This document shows, one piece after another, positions 18,014 to 26,956 of a stretch of 33,779 bases of DNA; positions within the stretch are counted from its first letter, which is position 1; every line of letters begins with the position of its first letter. The notes beneath the pieces were generated by a model. The model had not been told where the DNA came from, did not search any database, and worked only from the letters and a program-made list of their open reading frames with translations. The stretch comes from Planctomycetota bacterium (GTDB lineage: Bacteria; Planctomycetota; UBA1135; GCA-002686595). Location of the stretch: assembly GCA_016795205.1 (NCBI GenBank), contig JAEUHZ010000039.1, positions 1-33,779 of the forward strand, written 5' to 3'. The translations under genes were made by a program, and so were the position numbers.

Positions 18014-20736
18014 GCGGGAAGATCGATCAAGAGCTGCACGAGAAGCTGTGCGCGTACGTCCTGGGCGAACTCGACGACGCCGGGCGCGCGCAGGTCCAGG
18101 ACGAGCTGGCGCGCTCGCCGGAGCTGCGCGCCGAGCAGGCGCGCATCGTGGGCACGATCGGCGTGCTGCGCGACGCGCTGGCGCCCACGGAGGCCCTGAG
18201 CGGCGGCGCGCGCGAGGCGCTGGAGCGCGCCGCGCGCCCGGCGCCGATCGCACGCTTCCCCTGGCTGCGCCTCGCTGCTGGGATCGGGGCCGTCGGGCTG
18301 GGGTGGTGGATCTTCGCGCGGGCACCCGCTGGCCGTGAGGACGCGAGCGTCGCGCAGCGAGACCTCGCGAACGGCGTCGGCCCCGAGTCACGCGCGGAGC
18401 GGAGTGAGCGCGAGCTGACGGAACTCGAGCGGCACAGCGCGGACCGGGATCAACTGGCGAAGAGCGAGCACGCGCTGGCTTTCGAGCGACTCAAGGGACT
18501 CGCCTACGCGGACGACGTGGGCAACCAAGGCCCGCGTGTCCAGGAAGCAAGCGGACGCCCGGCCCTGGGCATCGAACCGGGAACGGTCTCCACGCCAATG
18601 CCGACGGTGAGCGTGCCGGCCGCCGCCGGCGAGGTCCAGTCGGTGCTCACGCACTCCGAGCCCGCACCTGCCACCATGTTCGTCGCGACGGCCGAAGCGC
18701 CTGCCAGCCTCCCGGCGCTCTCGGTCGGTGCTGCCGGCGCGACCAGCCCCCAACCGGGCGCGGAGCTCGCCCGTCGCGCGCGCGAGAGCGCTCAGGCCGG
18801 GAGTGCAACGGTCGGAAAGTCCAAGTTCGGCACGGACGCGGCCGGCGCTCCGGGGGGCCGGGCCAGCAAGCGCCTGTCCGACGACGCGCGACGCTCGGCC
18901 GATCCGAGCAAGCCCGCCGGTGCTGTGAAGTCGGCCGTACGCCACGAAGAGGAAGGTCTGGATCGGCTCGGCCACGTCGGCGAAGGCCGCGGCAACGACG
19001 ACTTCTTCAGTGACCTCGGGATCCCCGAGTCCAGGCGCTGGCGCGACCTGACCCCGGAGGAGCAGGCGCGCCATCTCGACCTGCGCTGCCGGACGATCGT
19101 GCGTGACTGCCTGCCGCGACCGAACGAGCGGCCGCGGGACATGTTCTACCGGTTCTGGGGGGACAACCCGTTCGAGGTCACCTTGCTCGACCGGCTGTCG
19201 ACGTTCTCGGTGGACGTCGACACCGCCAGCTACACCCTGGCGCGACGCTACCTCGTCGAGGGCAAGGTGCCGGAGAAGGCGCAGATCCGCACCGAGGAGT
19301 TCGTCAACTACTTCTCCGCGGACGTCGCCGCGCCGCGGCAAGCCACATTCGCGGTCCACACGGACCTCACCCCCAGTCGCTTCTCGGCCGACGCCGCGCG
19401 CCGCATGTTGCGCGTCGTGGTGCGTGCGAAGGACGTCGACAAGCACGAGCGCGATCCCCTGCGGCTCACGTTCGTGGTCGATGTGTCGGGATCGATGAAG
19501 GAGCAGAATCGGCTCGAGACGGTCAAGCACGCCTTGCGCATGCTGGTCGCCCAGCTCGAGCCGCGTGACGCGATCGCCATCGTCAAGTTCAGCAACGACG
19601 CCGCGCTGGTCCTGCCGATGACGCCGGTCCTGGATCGCGCGGCGATCGAGGCCGCCATCGCGCCGCTCGCCCCAGGCGGAAGCACGAACTCGAACGCTGG
19701 CCTGCAACTGGGCTACGCCCAGGCTCTTCAGGGTCTGGAGCGCGAGGCCGTGAACCGCGTCGTGTTCCTGTCGGACGGCGTCGCCAACGTCGGCGAGACG
19801 GATGCCCGGCGGATCACCGACGGCGTGAAGGGCCTGCGCGAGCAGGGGATCTTCCTGAACACGATCGGCGTGGGCATGAACAACCACAACGACGCGCTGC
19901 TCGAGCAGCTCGCCAACTTGGGCGACGGCGTGTGCAACTACGTCGATGGCCCGCAGGAGATCCAGCGCGCGCTCGTCGACCGCTTCACCGGCGCGTTCCA
20001 GCCGGTCGCGAAGGACGTCAAGATCCAGGTCGAGTTCGACCCGACGCAGGTCATGCGTTACCGCCTGCTGGGGTACGAGAACCGCGCCATCGCCGACGCG
20101 GACTTCCGCAACGACGCGGTCGACGCGGGCGAGATCGGCGCCGGACACCAGGTGACCGCGCTCTACGAGATCGAGCCGACCGGCGCCGCGGGTGACGGTC
20201 CGCTGGCGACCGTGCGACTGCGCTGGAAGCCGGTCCGTCCGGCGGGCGACTCCGGAATCCAGGCGGCGAGTGAGGCCAGCTTCCAGGTGCACGCTCGCAG
20301 CTACCAGGCCTACGAGTCCGCCCCGATCGGCCACCGCCGCGCCCTGCTCGTGGCCCAGTTCGCCGAGATCCTGCGGCGCTCGATCCACGCGCGGGGCGAC
20401 AGCCTGGACGACCTGATCCGCGAGGCGACCGTGCTCCAGGCGCAGATCCCGCGCGACACTGAGTTCGCCGAGTTCGTCACGCTCGTCGTGCGGGCGAAGG
20501 AGCTCGTGCTGCGCACGCTGCCGGTCTGCGACGAGCTGTGCCAGACGATCGACGCCTTGCGGACGAACACCTACCTGGGAGCGATGTTCGGCGAAGCCGG
20601 GCGCGCCCCGGCGACGCTGGCGGAGATCGAGCGGACGCGGCAGGACCTCGAGCAGCGACTGCGGGAGATCCTGCGCAAGCAGGCTGAGAACGGTCAGCCG
20701 CTCCAGGACGGCGGGTACGGCGTCGAGCCGAAGTAG
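18010..20736 (+). CDS. Anti-sigma-like / YfbK-type VWA fusion membrane protein (908 aa)
   Basis: Residues 1-80 resemble the cytoplasmic part of planctomycete-type anti-sigma factors (YVLGELDDAGRAQVQDEL), but lack the zinc-binding H-x3-C-x2-C. A single membrane segment follows (WLRLAAGIGAVGLGWWIFA, about 85-103). Residues about 105-380 are a low-complexity, Ala/Pro/charged linker. Residues about 385-445 match the YfbK N-terminal region (LSTFSVDVDTASYTLARR, RTEEFVNYF). The VWA domain at about 465-665 has an intact metal site: D491-x-S-x-S, T559 and D589. Residues about 680-880 match the C-terminal DUF3520 region. The topology implied is a cytoplasmic sigma-binding end and an extracytoplasmic VWA sensor. 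This is inferred from the fusion and the 4-base overlap with the sigma gene; direct sigma binding has not been shown here. Confidence 0.9.
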   Translation: MSGKIDQELHEKLCAYVLGELDDAGRAQVQDELARSPELRAEQARIVGTIGVLRDALAPTEALSGGAREALERAARPAPIARFPWLRLAAGIGAVGLGWWIFARAPAGREDASVAQRDLANGVGPESRAERSERELTELERHSADRDQLAKSEHALAFERLKGLAYADDVGNQGPRVQEASGRPALGIEPGTVSTPMPTVSVPAAAGEVQSVLTHSEPAPATMFVATAEAPASLPALSVGAAGATSPQPGAELARRARESAQAGSATVGKSKFGTDAAGAPGGRASKRLSDDARRSADPSKPAGAVKSAVRHEEEGLDRLGHVGEGRGNDDFFSDLGIPESRRWRDLTPEEQARHLDLRCRTIVRDCLPRPNERPRDMFYRFWGDNPFEVTLLDRLSTFSVDVDTASYTLARRYLVEGKVPEKAQIRTEEFVNYFSADVAAPRQATFAVHTDLTPSRFSADAARRMLRVVVRAKDVDKHERDPLRLTFVVDVSGSMKEQNRLETVKHALRMLVAQLEPRDAIAIVKFSNDAALVLPMTPVLDRAAIEAAIAPLAPGGSTNSNAGLQLGYAQALQGLEREAVNRVVFLSDGVANVGETDARRITDGVKGLREQGIFLNTIGVGMNNHNDALLEQLANLGDGVCNYVDGPQEIQRALVDRFTGAFQPVAKDVKIQVEFDPTQVMRYRLLGYENRAIADADFRNDAVDAGEIGAGHQVTALYEIEPTGAAGDGPLATVRLRWKPVRPAGDSGIQAASEASFQVHARSYQAYESAPIGHRRALLVAQFAEILRRSIHARGDSLDDLIREATVLQAQIPRDTEFAEFVTLVVRAKELVLRTLPVCDELCQTIDALRTNTYLGAMFGEAGRAPATLAEIERTRQDLEQRLREILRKQAENGQPLQDGGYGVEPK

Positions 20737-20747
20737 CTCCCGCGCGT

Positions 20748-20795
20748 CGCGCGACCCCCGCGCTCCCGGCCCGTCCGGGTCGCGGGGGGTCCGCG
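20748..20795 (+). terminator. Long GC-rich hairpin after the anti-sigma/VWA gene
   Basis: An imperfect stem of about 19 pairs can form between CGCGCGACCCCCGCG...CCCGG and CCGGG..GCGGGGGGTCCGCG, with two small bulges, one interior mismatch and the loop CCCGT. It starts 11 bases after the stop codon at 20736 and lies before the GTG start of the next gene at 20834. It probably separates the sigma operon from the downstream membrane operon. No T-run follows. Confidence 0.6.
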
Positions 20796-20833
20796 CTTCG
20801 ATCCGAACCCGCGCGTCGCTACGGTGACGTGCC

Positions 20834-21628
20834 GTGGAGAAGAAGGTCCTCGCCGGTCTGGCCGCGGCGGGCGTGCTCGTGACGCTGGGCGTCGCCGCGC
20901 GCCTGCTGCCGGCTCCGCGCGTGCAGCTCCCCGACGAGCAGGTCGAGGCCGGTCCGCGCATCGTCGAGCCGATGCAGTTCCTCTCGAAGGGCGCCGGCCT
21001 GCGCGCCGGAGAGCTGGACGCCTGGATCGCGGCGGAGCGCAAGCCGCGCTTCAAGGCGTCGCGCGAGATCCTGTTCACGCTCGAGGGCTGCCCCGGGACC
21101 GTCGAGTGGCTCGACGGCGCTGAGGGCCAGCGGCTGGAGCGCCTGCTCGCCGAATTGCGCACGGGCACGCGCGAAGAGGCCTTCGCCGCGCTCGTCCTGG
21201 TCTTCCGCCTGGCGCGCGCAACCGAGTGGAAGCCGGGCCTGTTCACCACCACGGGGCGGGAAGCCAACGCCGAGCGCATGGCGCGCCTCGTGGCGGACTG
21301 GCTGCGCGCCTGGTCGGAGCGCGCCTCACGCGACCCGCTGCTGGCGGAGCCCGCGCGCGTCGCGGTGCTCGTCTACGGCCGCTTGATGCGCACGGCCCAG
21401 CAGTCGCCGCGCATCGGCACGAACGCGGCCTCCTACGAGCGCGCGCTGAAGACCCTGGGAGATGTCTTGGGCTTCGACTCCGGCCGTCGCACGGCGCTGG
21501 GCGAGGCACTCCAGGCCCGGCACCCCGAGGCGCTGCGGCGGCTGGTCGGCGACTCCGATCGATTGCGCGGGCTCGACGAGGACGCCGGCACGCTGTACCC
21601 GGAGCTGGACGGGAAGTGCGGGCGATGA
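20834..21628 (+). CDS. Uncharacterised membrane-anchored protein (264 aa), first gene of a coupled operon
   Basis: I do not recognise this protein. Translation starts at GTG (20834); the first residues MEKKVLAGLAAAGVLVTLGVAARLL form an N-terminal membrane anchor with a positively charged cytoplasmic start. Residues about 60-264 are hydrophilic and mainly helical, with one cysteine pair candidate (GCPGT near residue 80 and DGKCGR at the C-terminus). LRTGTREEAFAALVLVFRLARATEW and PARVAVLVYGRLMRTAQ suggest a helical-repeat-like body outside the membrane. Its stop overlaps the ATG of the next gene by four bases (ATGA at 21625-21628), so the two products are probably made together and may interact. 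Confidence 0.75.
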   Translation: MEKKVLAGLAAAGVLVTLGVAARLLPAPRVQLPDEQVEAGPRIVEPMQFLSKGAGLRAGELDAWIAAERKPRFKASREILFTLEGCPGTVEWLDGAEGQRLERLLAELRTGTREEAFAALVLVFRLARATEWKPGLFTTTGREANAERMARLVADWLRAWSERASRDPLLAEPARVAVLVYGRLMRTAQQSPRIGTNAASYERALKTLGDVLGFDSGRRTALGEALQARHPEALRRLVGDSDRLRGLDEDAGTLYPELDGKCGR

Positions 21629-22578
21629 GCGCGCGCACGGATCGCAGCGCGGCTGGCGGCGTGGCGCTCGGGGCGCTGCTGGTCGGACTCGGCGGCCTGC
21701 TCCTCGGCCTGCAAGTCGACGCCAACGGGGCCTGGTGCGGCACGGGGCTCGCGCCCCTCGCGATCGGCGCGCTGCTGGCGCTGGGTGCGCTCGCCGTGCG
21801 GGTCGGTTCGCGCGCGGGGCGCATGCCACGCGACGAGGTCGGCATCGCCGCCGTCGCCGCCGGCTTCTTCGGCCTGGCGTTCGCGATCGGTGGGACACTC
21901 GCTCCCGGCGGACCGTGGATGTTCCTGCAACTCGCCCTGCTCGTGACCGTCGTGGCGCTGCGCAAGCCGGACGCCGAGACGGGGCGTTGGATCGGCGGGG
22001 GGGCGTTCGTGCTACTGGCGCTGTTCCTGGTCTTCCGCCTGTGGATCAGTTGGCAGGGCAGCCAGCTGCGCTGGCAGGTCGTGTCCGTGAACGTGCCGAT
22101 CCTCTCCTGGCTGCCGTTCGAGATCCTCGATCCCGTGAAGAGCCTGTCGCTCGGCTCGTTCACGCCGGGGGAGATGGGCTTCCCGCCCGCAGGGCTCGAC
22201 TTCCCGATCTCGGCGACGTTGTGGGCTTTGGGCTTCGCGGCCTGTGTCGGCGGGCTGGCGTTGCTGCAGTCGAGCGCGATCGAGCACGAGAACGATCGAA
22301 TCCACGCGCTGATCCGGACCTTGCCTCCCTCGATCGCGGACGTCGTCGAGCGGCTGCTCCCCGAGGAGGAGTGGCGCGATCTGGGTCTGCACGGACTGCC
22401 CGAGCGACGGCTGGCGCGCAGGATCGAGAGTGCCGTGGCGGAGCGCGCCCGGCGCGCGCAAGCGCTGCGCCGTGCGCTCGAGGAGTCGCGCCTGCTCGGG
22501 ACGAGCGCTGCAGGCGGCTTCACGGGCGAGATCCGGCGCGCGTTGGAGGGCGAGCACCCGGAGGACGAGGCGCGATGA
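21625..22578 (+). CDS. Uncharacterised polytopic membrane protein (317 aa)
   Basis: Six hydrophobic segments are visible at about residues 9-31, 40-61, 72-93, 97-113, 122-143 and 192-218. The loop between the fifth and sixth (about 144-190) is long and carries VNVPILSWLPFEILDPVKSL, so it may form a small extracytoplasmic domain. Residues about 220-317 are a charged, helical cytoplasmic tail (RIHALIRTLPPSIADVVERLLPEEEWRD, then repeated RRAQALRRALEE), probably coiled-coil. I know no family that fits. Both ends overlap neighbours by ATGA (21625-21628 and 22575-22578), placing it in the middle of a three-gene translationally coupled unit. Confidence 0.8.
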   Translation: MSARTDRSAAGGVALGALLVGLGGLLLGLQVDANGAWCGTGLAPLAIGALLALGALAVRVGSRAGRMPRDEVGIAAVAAGFFGLAFAIGGTLAPGGPWMFLQLALLVTVVALRKPDAETGRWIGGGAFVLLALFLVFRLWISWQGSQLRWQVVSVNVPILSWLPFEILDPVKSLSLGSFTPGEMGFPPAGLDFPISATLWALGFAACVGGLALLQSSAIEHENDRIHALIRTLPPSIADVVERLLPEEEWRDLGLHGLPERRLARRIESAVAERARRAQALRRALEESRLLGTSAAGGFTGEIRRALEGEHPEDEAR

Positions 22579-22943
22579 GGAACTGGATCGCCATCGGCGC
22601 CGTCTCGGCCGCCCTGGCCGTGGTGTGCGGCGCCTTCGGTGCGCACGGCCTGAAGGGGCAGGTGACGCCGGAGGACCTGGCGACCTGGCAGACCGGCGTG
22701 CTCTACCACCTGGTCCATGCCCCGGCCTTGGTCCTCTACGGGCTCTTCGCGCGGTCGGCTGGCAGGCAGCTCCCGGGTTGGTGCTTGCTCCTCGGCACCG
22801 CGATCTTCAGCGGCACGCTGTATGGCATCGTGCTCGGCGGTCCACGCTGGCTCGGTGCGCTGACCCCGATCGGCGGGGTCCTGCTGGTCGCCGGCTGGCT
22901 GGCGTTCGCCTGGGAGACGCGCCGCACGGGCGAGCGGAGCTGA
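22575..22943 (+). CDS. DUF423 (YgdD/UPF0382 family) small membrane protein (122 aa)
   Basis: The signature GAFGAHGLK sits at residues 19-27, and WQTGVLYHLVHAPALVLYG follows, both typical of DUF423. Four membrane segments are expected, and the length matches the family (about 120 aa). The family is widespread and its function is unknown. Here it is the last gene of a three-gene unit, overlapping its upstream neighbour by ATGA. The following 184 bases hold GC-rich sequence with short inverted repeats but no clear terminator. Confidence 0.9.
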   Translation: MRNWIAIGAVSAALAVVCGAFGAHGLKGQVTPEDLATWQTGVLYHLVHAPALVLYGLFARSAGRQLPGWCLLLGTAIFSGTLYGIVLGGPRWLGALTPIGGVLLVAGWLAFAWETRRTGERS

Positions 22944-23127
22944 GAGGCGGGCAGGGCCGCCAGGGCCCCGCCGGCCGGAGCGCGCGTCCAGGCCTGGTGA
23001 TCCAGGCTCGGCGACCCAGGCTCAGGGAGCGCGCGCGCACGGACGCGCGCAGCATTCGCCCAGCGCCGACGCGAGCAGCAGGTGCGAGCTTCGCGATTCC
23101 CGTCCCCACGGATAGCTTCTGCGCGCC

Positions 23128-24249
<1,122 letters not shown>

Positions 24250-24256
24250 CGAGCTC

Positions 24257-24294
24257 GTCCGCCGCCCCCCCCTTGCAGCCGTGGGGCCGCGGAC
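24257..24294. terminator. Weak hairpin between convergent kynA and DUF547 genes
   Basis: GTCCGC (24257-24262) pairs with GCGGAC (24289-24294), and an inner CCCC/GGGG pairing extends the stem around an irregular loop. It sits in the 53-base gap between two convergent genes, where a shared terminator is expected. The stem is short and imperfect. Confidence 0.35.
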
Positions 24295-24302
24295 GCACCT
24301 GA

Positions 24303-25259
24303 TCACTTGCGCGCCGCGTTCAGCGCCCAGTCGTACTCCAGGTAACGAACCTCGGGCTGGCTGGCGGCCGTGAGCCACTCGCGGTCCGCGGGGCGGAAGC
24401 GCGCAATCCAGGCCGTCACGCCGCCGGCCTCGCGCCGAAAGTCCTCGGCGAACCACTCGAAGACCTTGGAGATCTCGACGCGCCCCTTGGCGCGGTCGAA
24501 GCGGTTGCGAGACGTGTCGGCCAACCAGGCCTTGACCTGCTCGTCGAGCTGGACGTCCAGCTTCTCGGCGACGAACGCCTCCGCGCGCAGCGCCGGGCAG
24601 CCTCTCGAGGCGCAGTTCACGGCGGCGTGCAGGCGCGCGTCCGTGAAGGTCGGACGCAGGACCTTGTGCTCGATGTCGTTCAGCGTGAGGCGCTCCTTGC
24701 CGAGCGCGGGCACGAGCCTGCCGAGCGGCACGAACTCCCGGTCCCACACGGACGTCTTCTCGTCACCGAGGTCACGGATCGACTTCACGGGCCAGCCGTC
24801 GAGCACGCGCTTGACCGTGTAGGCGTTGTAGGCGTTGATCCAGAAGGCGAACTGCTCCTTCCGCGAGAGCGCCGCGAACGCCCCGGGCTGGACCGCCTCG
24901 AGCGCTGCGACGTAGGAGTCGAGCGGAGCGCGCGCCGCGGCCAAGCCGGCGTAGTCGAAGTCGCCGCCCTTCACGCGCGCGGCGAGGATCGCGGTCCAGG
25001 GCGCGTGGAGCGCATCGAACGGGGGCTGCGGCGCCGGCGCGGGGTCCTCGTCGGCGGGCGCCGCGCTGGTTCGGGGACGGGAGCTCTCCGGCGATCCCTC
25101 GGAAGTTCTGCCGGGTGCCGCCGTAGGCGATCCAGAAGTCGGAGCCGGCGCCGGGCTCGCGGTCCGCTCCGGGGCGGTGGGCGGCGTGGCCGAGCCGGCG
25201 CAGGCCAGAATGGGCGCTGCGAGGAACGGGAGGATCGAGGTGCAGAGGAGGATGCGCAT
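24303..25259 (-). CDS. DUF547-family lipoprotein (318 aa)
   Basis: The N-terminus MRILLCTSILPFLAAPILAC is a lipoprotein signal with acylated C20. Residues 22-80 are a disordered Pro/Ala/Ser-rich linker. The DUF547 domain fills about 82-300: EQFAFWINAYNAYTVKRVL (136-154), LTLNDIEHKVLRPTF and the highly conserved HAAVNCASRGCPALR (212-226), whose His and two Cys residues suggest a catalytic or metal site. The biochemical function of DUF547 is not established. The start codon overlaps the likely start region of the divergent kelch gene, leaving no space for separate promoters unless one start is wrong. Confidence 0.88.
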   Translation of the reverse strand: MRILLCTSILPFLAAPILACAGSATPPTAPERTASPAPAPTSGSPTAAPGRTSEGSPESSRPRTSAAPADEDPAPAPQPPFDALHAPWTAILAARVKGGDFDYAGLAAARAPLDSYVAALEAVQPGAFAALSRKEQFAFWINAYNAYTVKRVLDGWPVKSIRDLGDEKTSVWDREFVPLGRLVPALGKERLTLNDIEHKVLRPTFTDARLHAAVNCASRGCPALRAEAFVAEKLDVQLDEQVKAWLADTSRNRFDRAKGRVEISKVFEWFAEDFRREAGGVTAWIARFRPADREWLTAASQPEVRYLEYDWALNAARK

Positions 25260-26304
25260 GGTGGGCTCGAACACACCTACGACGGAACCCTGGCAGCATG
25301 ACCGACGAACCGCAACGCGCGCTACCGCGGGCCTCGCGCGCGGGGGCCCGGGCGCCGGCTGGCGGCGGGCGCGCGCGGTCCATGGCGCGTTGCTCCTCGC
25401 ACTGGCGAGCTGCGTGCACGACACAGCGAGGCAACCGCTGGCCGGACGCTGGCCGCTGGGCATGGCACGGCTGCCCGAAGCCCGCCATGGTCATCGGGCC
25501 GAGTTCCTGGACGACGGGCGCCTGCTGCTCTTCGGCGGCTTCGACGACGCCGATCGCTCGGGTGAGCGCGGCGGGCGCGCGAGCTGGCTGTTCGATCCGG
25601 AGCGCACCGCCTGGGCACGCACGGGCGACCTGCCGATCCCGATGCAGTTCCACGGCTCATGCGTGCGCGACGGCGTCGTCTACGCGCTCGGCGGTGGGCT
25701 GGCGCGCTACGCGCCGGCGCGCGGGAAGTGGGAGCTCGTCGTCGCGGGAGAGGCCTTGCCGCGATCGCACTTCGCGGCAGCGTCGTTCGGCCGGTGGATC
25801 GTGGCGGCCGGCGGCTTCCAGAACGCCTTGGTCGACCCGCACACGGGCGTGGTGGAGCCGCTCCCCGACTACCCGGGTCGTACCCCACAGGACCACTTCG
25901 CGCTCGTGGCGACGCTCGACGGAGCGTTGCACGTCGCGGGAGGCTATGGCGGGGAGTCGTTCGACCTGCAGACGCACCACTGGGCGTTCGACGGCGCATC
26001 CTGGTCGCCCCGCGCGCCCTTGCCGCGTCCGTTCGCGGCCAAGTTCGCGGCCTGGGCGGCCGAGCCCCTCAGCGCGCGGCTCTACGTCTTCGACGCGTTG
26101 GGCGGGCTCGTCTACGACGCGCGCCAGGACGCCTGGAGCGAGCTGCCCGCGCCGCCCTGGAGTGGCTACCTCGTCATGCCGGCGACAGCCGTGCGCGACG
26201 GATACTTCTACGTCCTGGGCGGCGAGACGCCCGACGGGAGCAAGAACGGCGTGTCCATCTTCGACCTACGTGCCGCCGCCTGGGTGACAGGTCCGGTCCG
26301 TTGA
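25258..26304 (+). CDS. Kelch-repeat lipoprotein (348 aa, start uncertain)
   Basis: Five or six kelch-type blades are visible, each with a hydrophobic strand ending in two glycines: LLLFGGFDD, VYALGGG, IVAAGGFQN, LHVAGGYGGE, YFYVLGGETPDG. The fold is a beta-propeller, usually used for binding proteins or sugars. ALLLALASC at residues 44-52 looks like a lipobox with C52 acylated, but the preceding 40 residues are an unusually long, arginine-rich leader. In-frame ATG codons at 25252 and 25258 and a GTG at 25261 are the only plausible starts, and all collide with the start of the divergent DUF547 gene. The fold is clear; the start is not. Confidence 0.75.
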   Translation: MVGSNTPTTEPWQHDRRTATRATAGLARGGPGAGWRRARAVHGALLLALASCVHDTARQPLAGRWPLGMARLPEARHGHRAEFLDDGRLLLFGGFDDADRSGERGGRASWLFDPERTAWARTGDLPIPMQFHGSCVRDGVVYALGGGLARYAPARGKWELVVAGEALPRSHFAAASFGRWIVAAGGFQNALVDPHTGVVEPLPDYPGRTPQDHFALVATLDGALHVAGGYGGESFDLQTHHWAFDGASWSPRAPLPRPFAAKFAAWAAEPLSARLYVFDALGGLVYDARQDAWSELPAPPWSGYLVMPATAVRDGYFYVLGGETPDGSKNGVSIFDLRAAAWVTGPVR

Positions 26305-26372
26305 CCGAGGGCTCGGCCTACGGACGAAGGCGTAGCGCGCGTTCGCGCCTGATGCGGGACGATGACGTCGCC

Positions 26373-26939
26373 ATGGGCCCGCTCCCGCGGTCCGTCGTGA
26401 TCTGCATCCTGACCGGCGCGGCGTGCGAGGGCCCGCAGAGGCTGCCCGACGTCGAGCAGAGCTTCACCCTCGCGGGCGGCGCGTTCACACCGGGGTCGGG
26501 CGACTGGGACGGGCGCGGAGCGGGTTCGCTGGCGTGGAGCTGGCGCGGCCACGAGTGGCCGTGCGCGCTGGAGCTCGGCGCGCTGTACTCGGCGGCCGAG
26601 GTCGAAGAGGGACCGGACTCGCTCGAGGTCGACGTCTTCGAGCTCCGGGTCGGCGCGGCGGACACCTGGCGGCCAGCGACGTGGCTGATCCTGGTCGCGG
26701 GTGCGGGCCCGCGGCTCTCCCACGCACAGGCCTGGATCCCAGGCCGGTTCGCCGAGGTCTACGACTACGCGACGAGCATCGGTCTCTACGCGCACGGCGG
26801 AGCCTTCGTGAGCTTCGGCGGCAGCTTCTCCGCCGGCCTCGACGCACAGGTCGGCGTAGGCACGGATTTCGGGCTCGCCGGCGGCGACCAAGACGCGCAA
26901 GCGACGGGCCTGATGCTGGCAGCGCGCTGGGACTTCTGA
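26373..26939 (+). CDS. Predicted small outer-membrane beta-barrel-like protein (188 aa)
   Basis: MGPLPRSVVICILTGAAC looks like a signal sequence, possibly with a weak lipobox at C18. The rest shows alternating short amphipathic strands separated by Gly- and Asp-rich turns (FTLAGGAFTPGSGDWDG, SLAWSWRGHEW, LILVAGAGPRLSHA, FVSFGGSFSAGLDAQVGVG) and ends in a C-terminal phenylalanine (AARWDF). That pattern is typical of eight-stranded outer-membrane barrels. No family assignment is possible by eye. An in-frame ATG at 26352 would add seven acidic residues. It follows the kelch gene closely on the same strand and converges on the next gene with a 17-base gap. Confidence 0.7.
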   Translation: MGPLPRSVVICILTGAACEGPQRLPDVEQSFTLAGGAFTPGSGDWDGRGAGSLAWSWRGHEWPCALELGALYSAAEVEEGPDSLEVDVFELRVGAADTWRPATWLILVAGAGPRLSHAQAWIPGRFAEVYDYATSIGLYAHGGAFVSFGGSFSAGLDAQVGVGTDFGLAGGDQDAQATGLMLAARWDF

Positions 26940-26956
26940 GCCCCGTTCGCCGGTCG

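Noticed and set aside
22944..23127. A structured RNA between DUF423 and kynA
   Set aside because: There are several short GC-rich inverted repeats, but no consistent fold or known motif; the sequence is within what GC content alone would give.
25298..26287. An alternative plus-strand frame beginning MTDEPQRALPRASRAG that overlaps the kelch gene
   Set aside because: Arg/Ser/Thr-rich composition with no repeats; the kelch blades are in the other frame.
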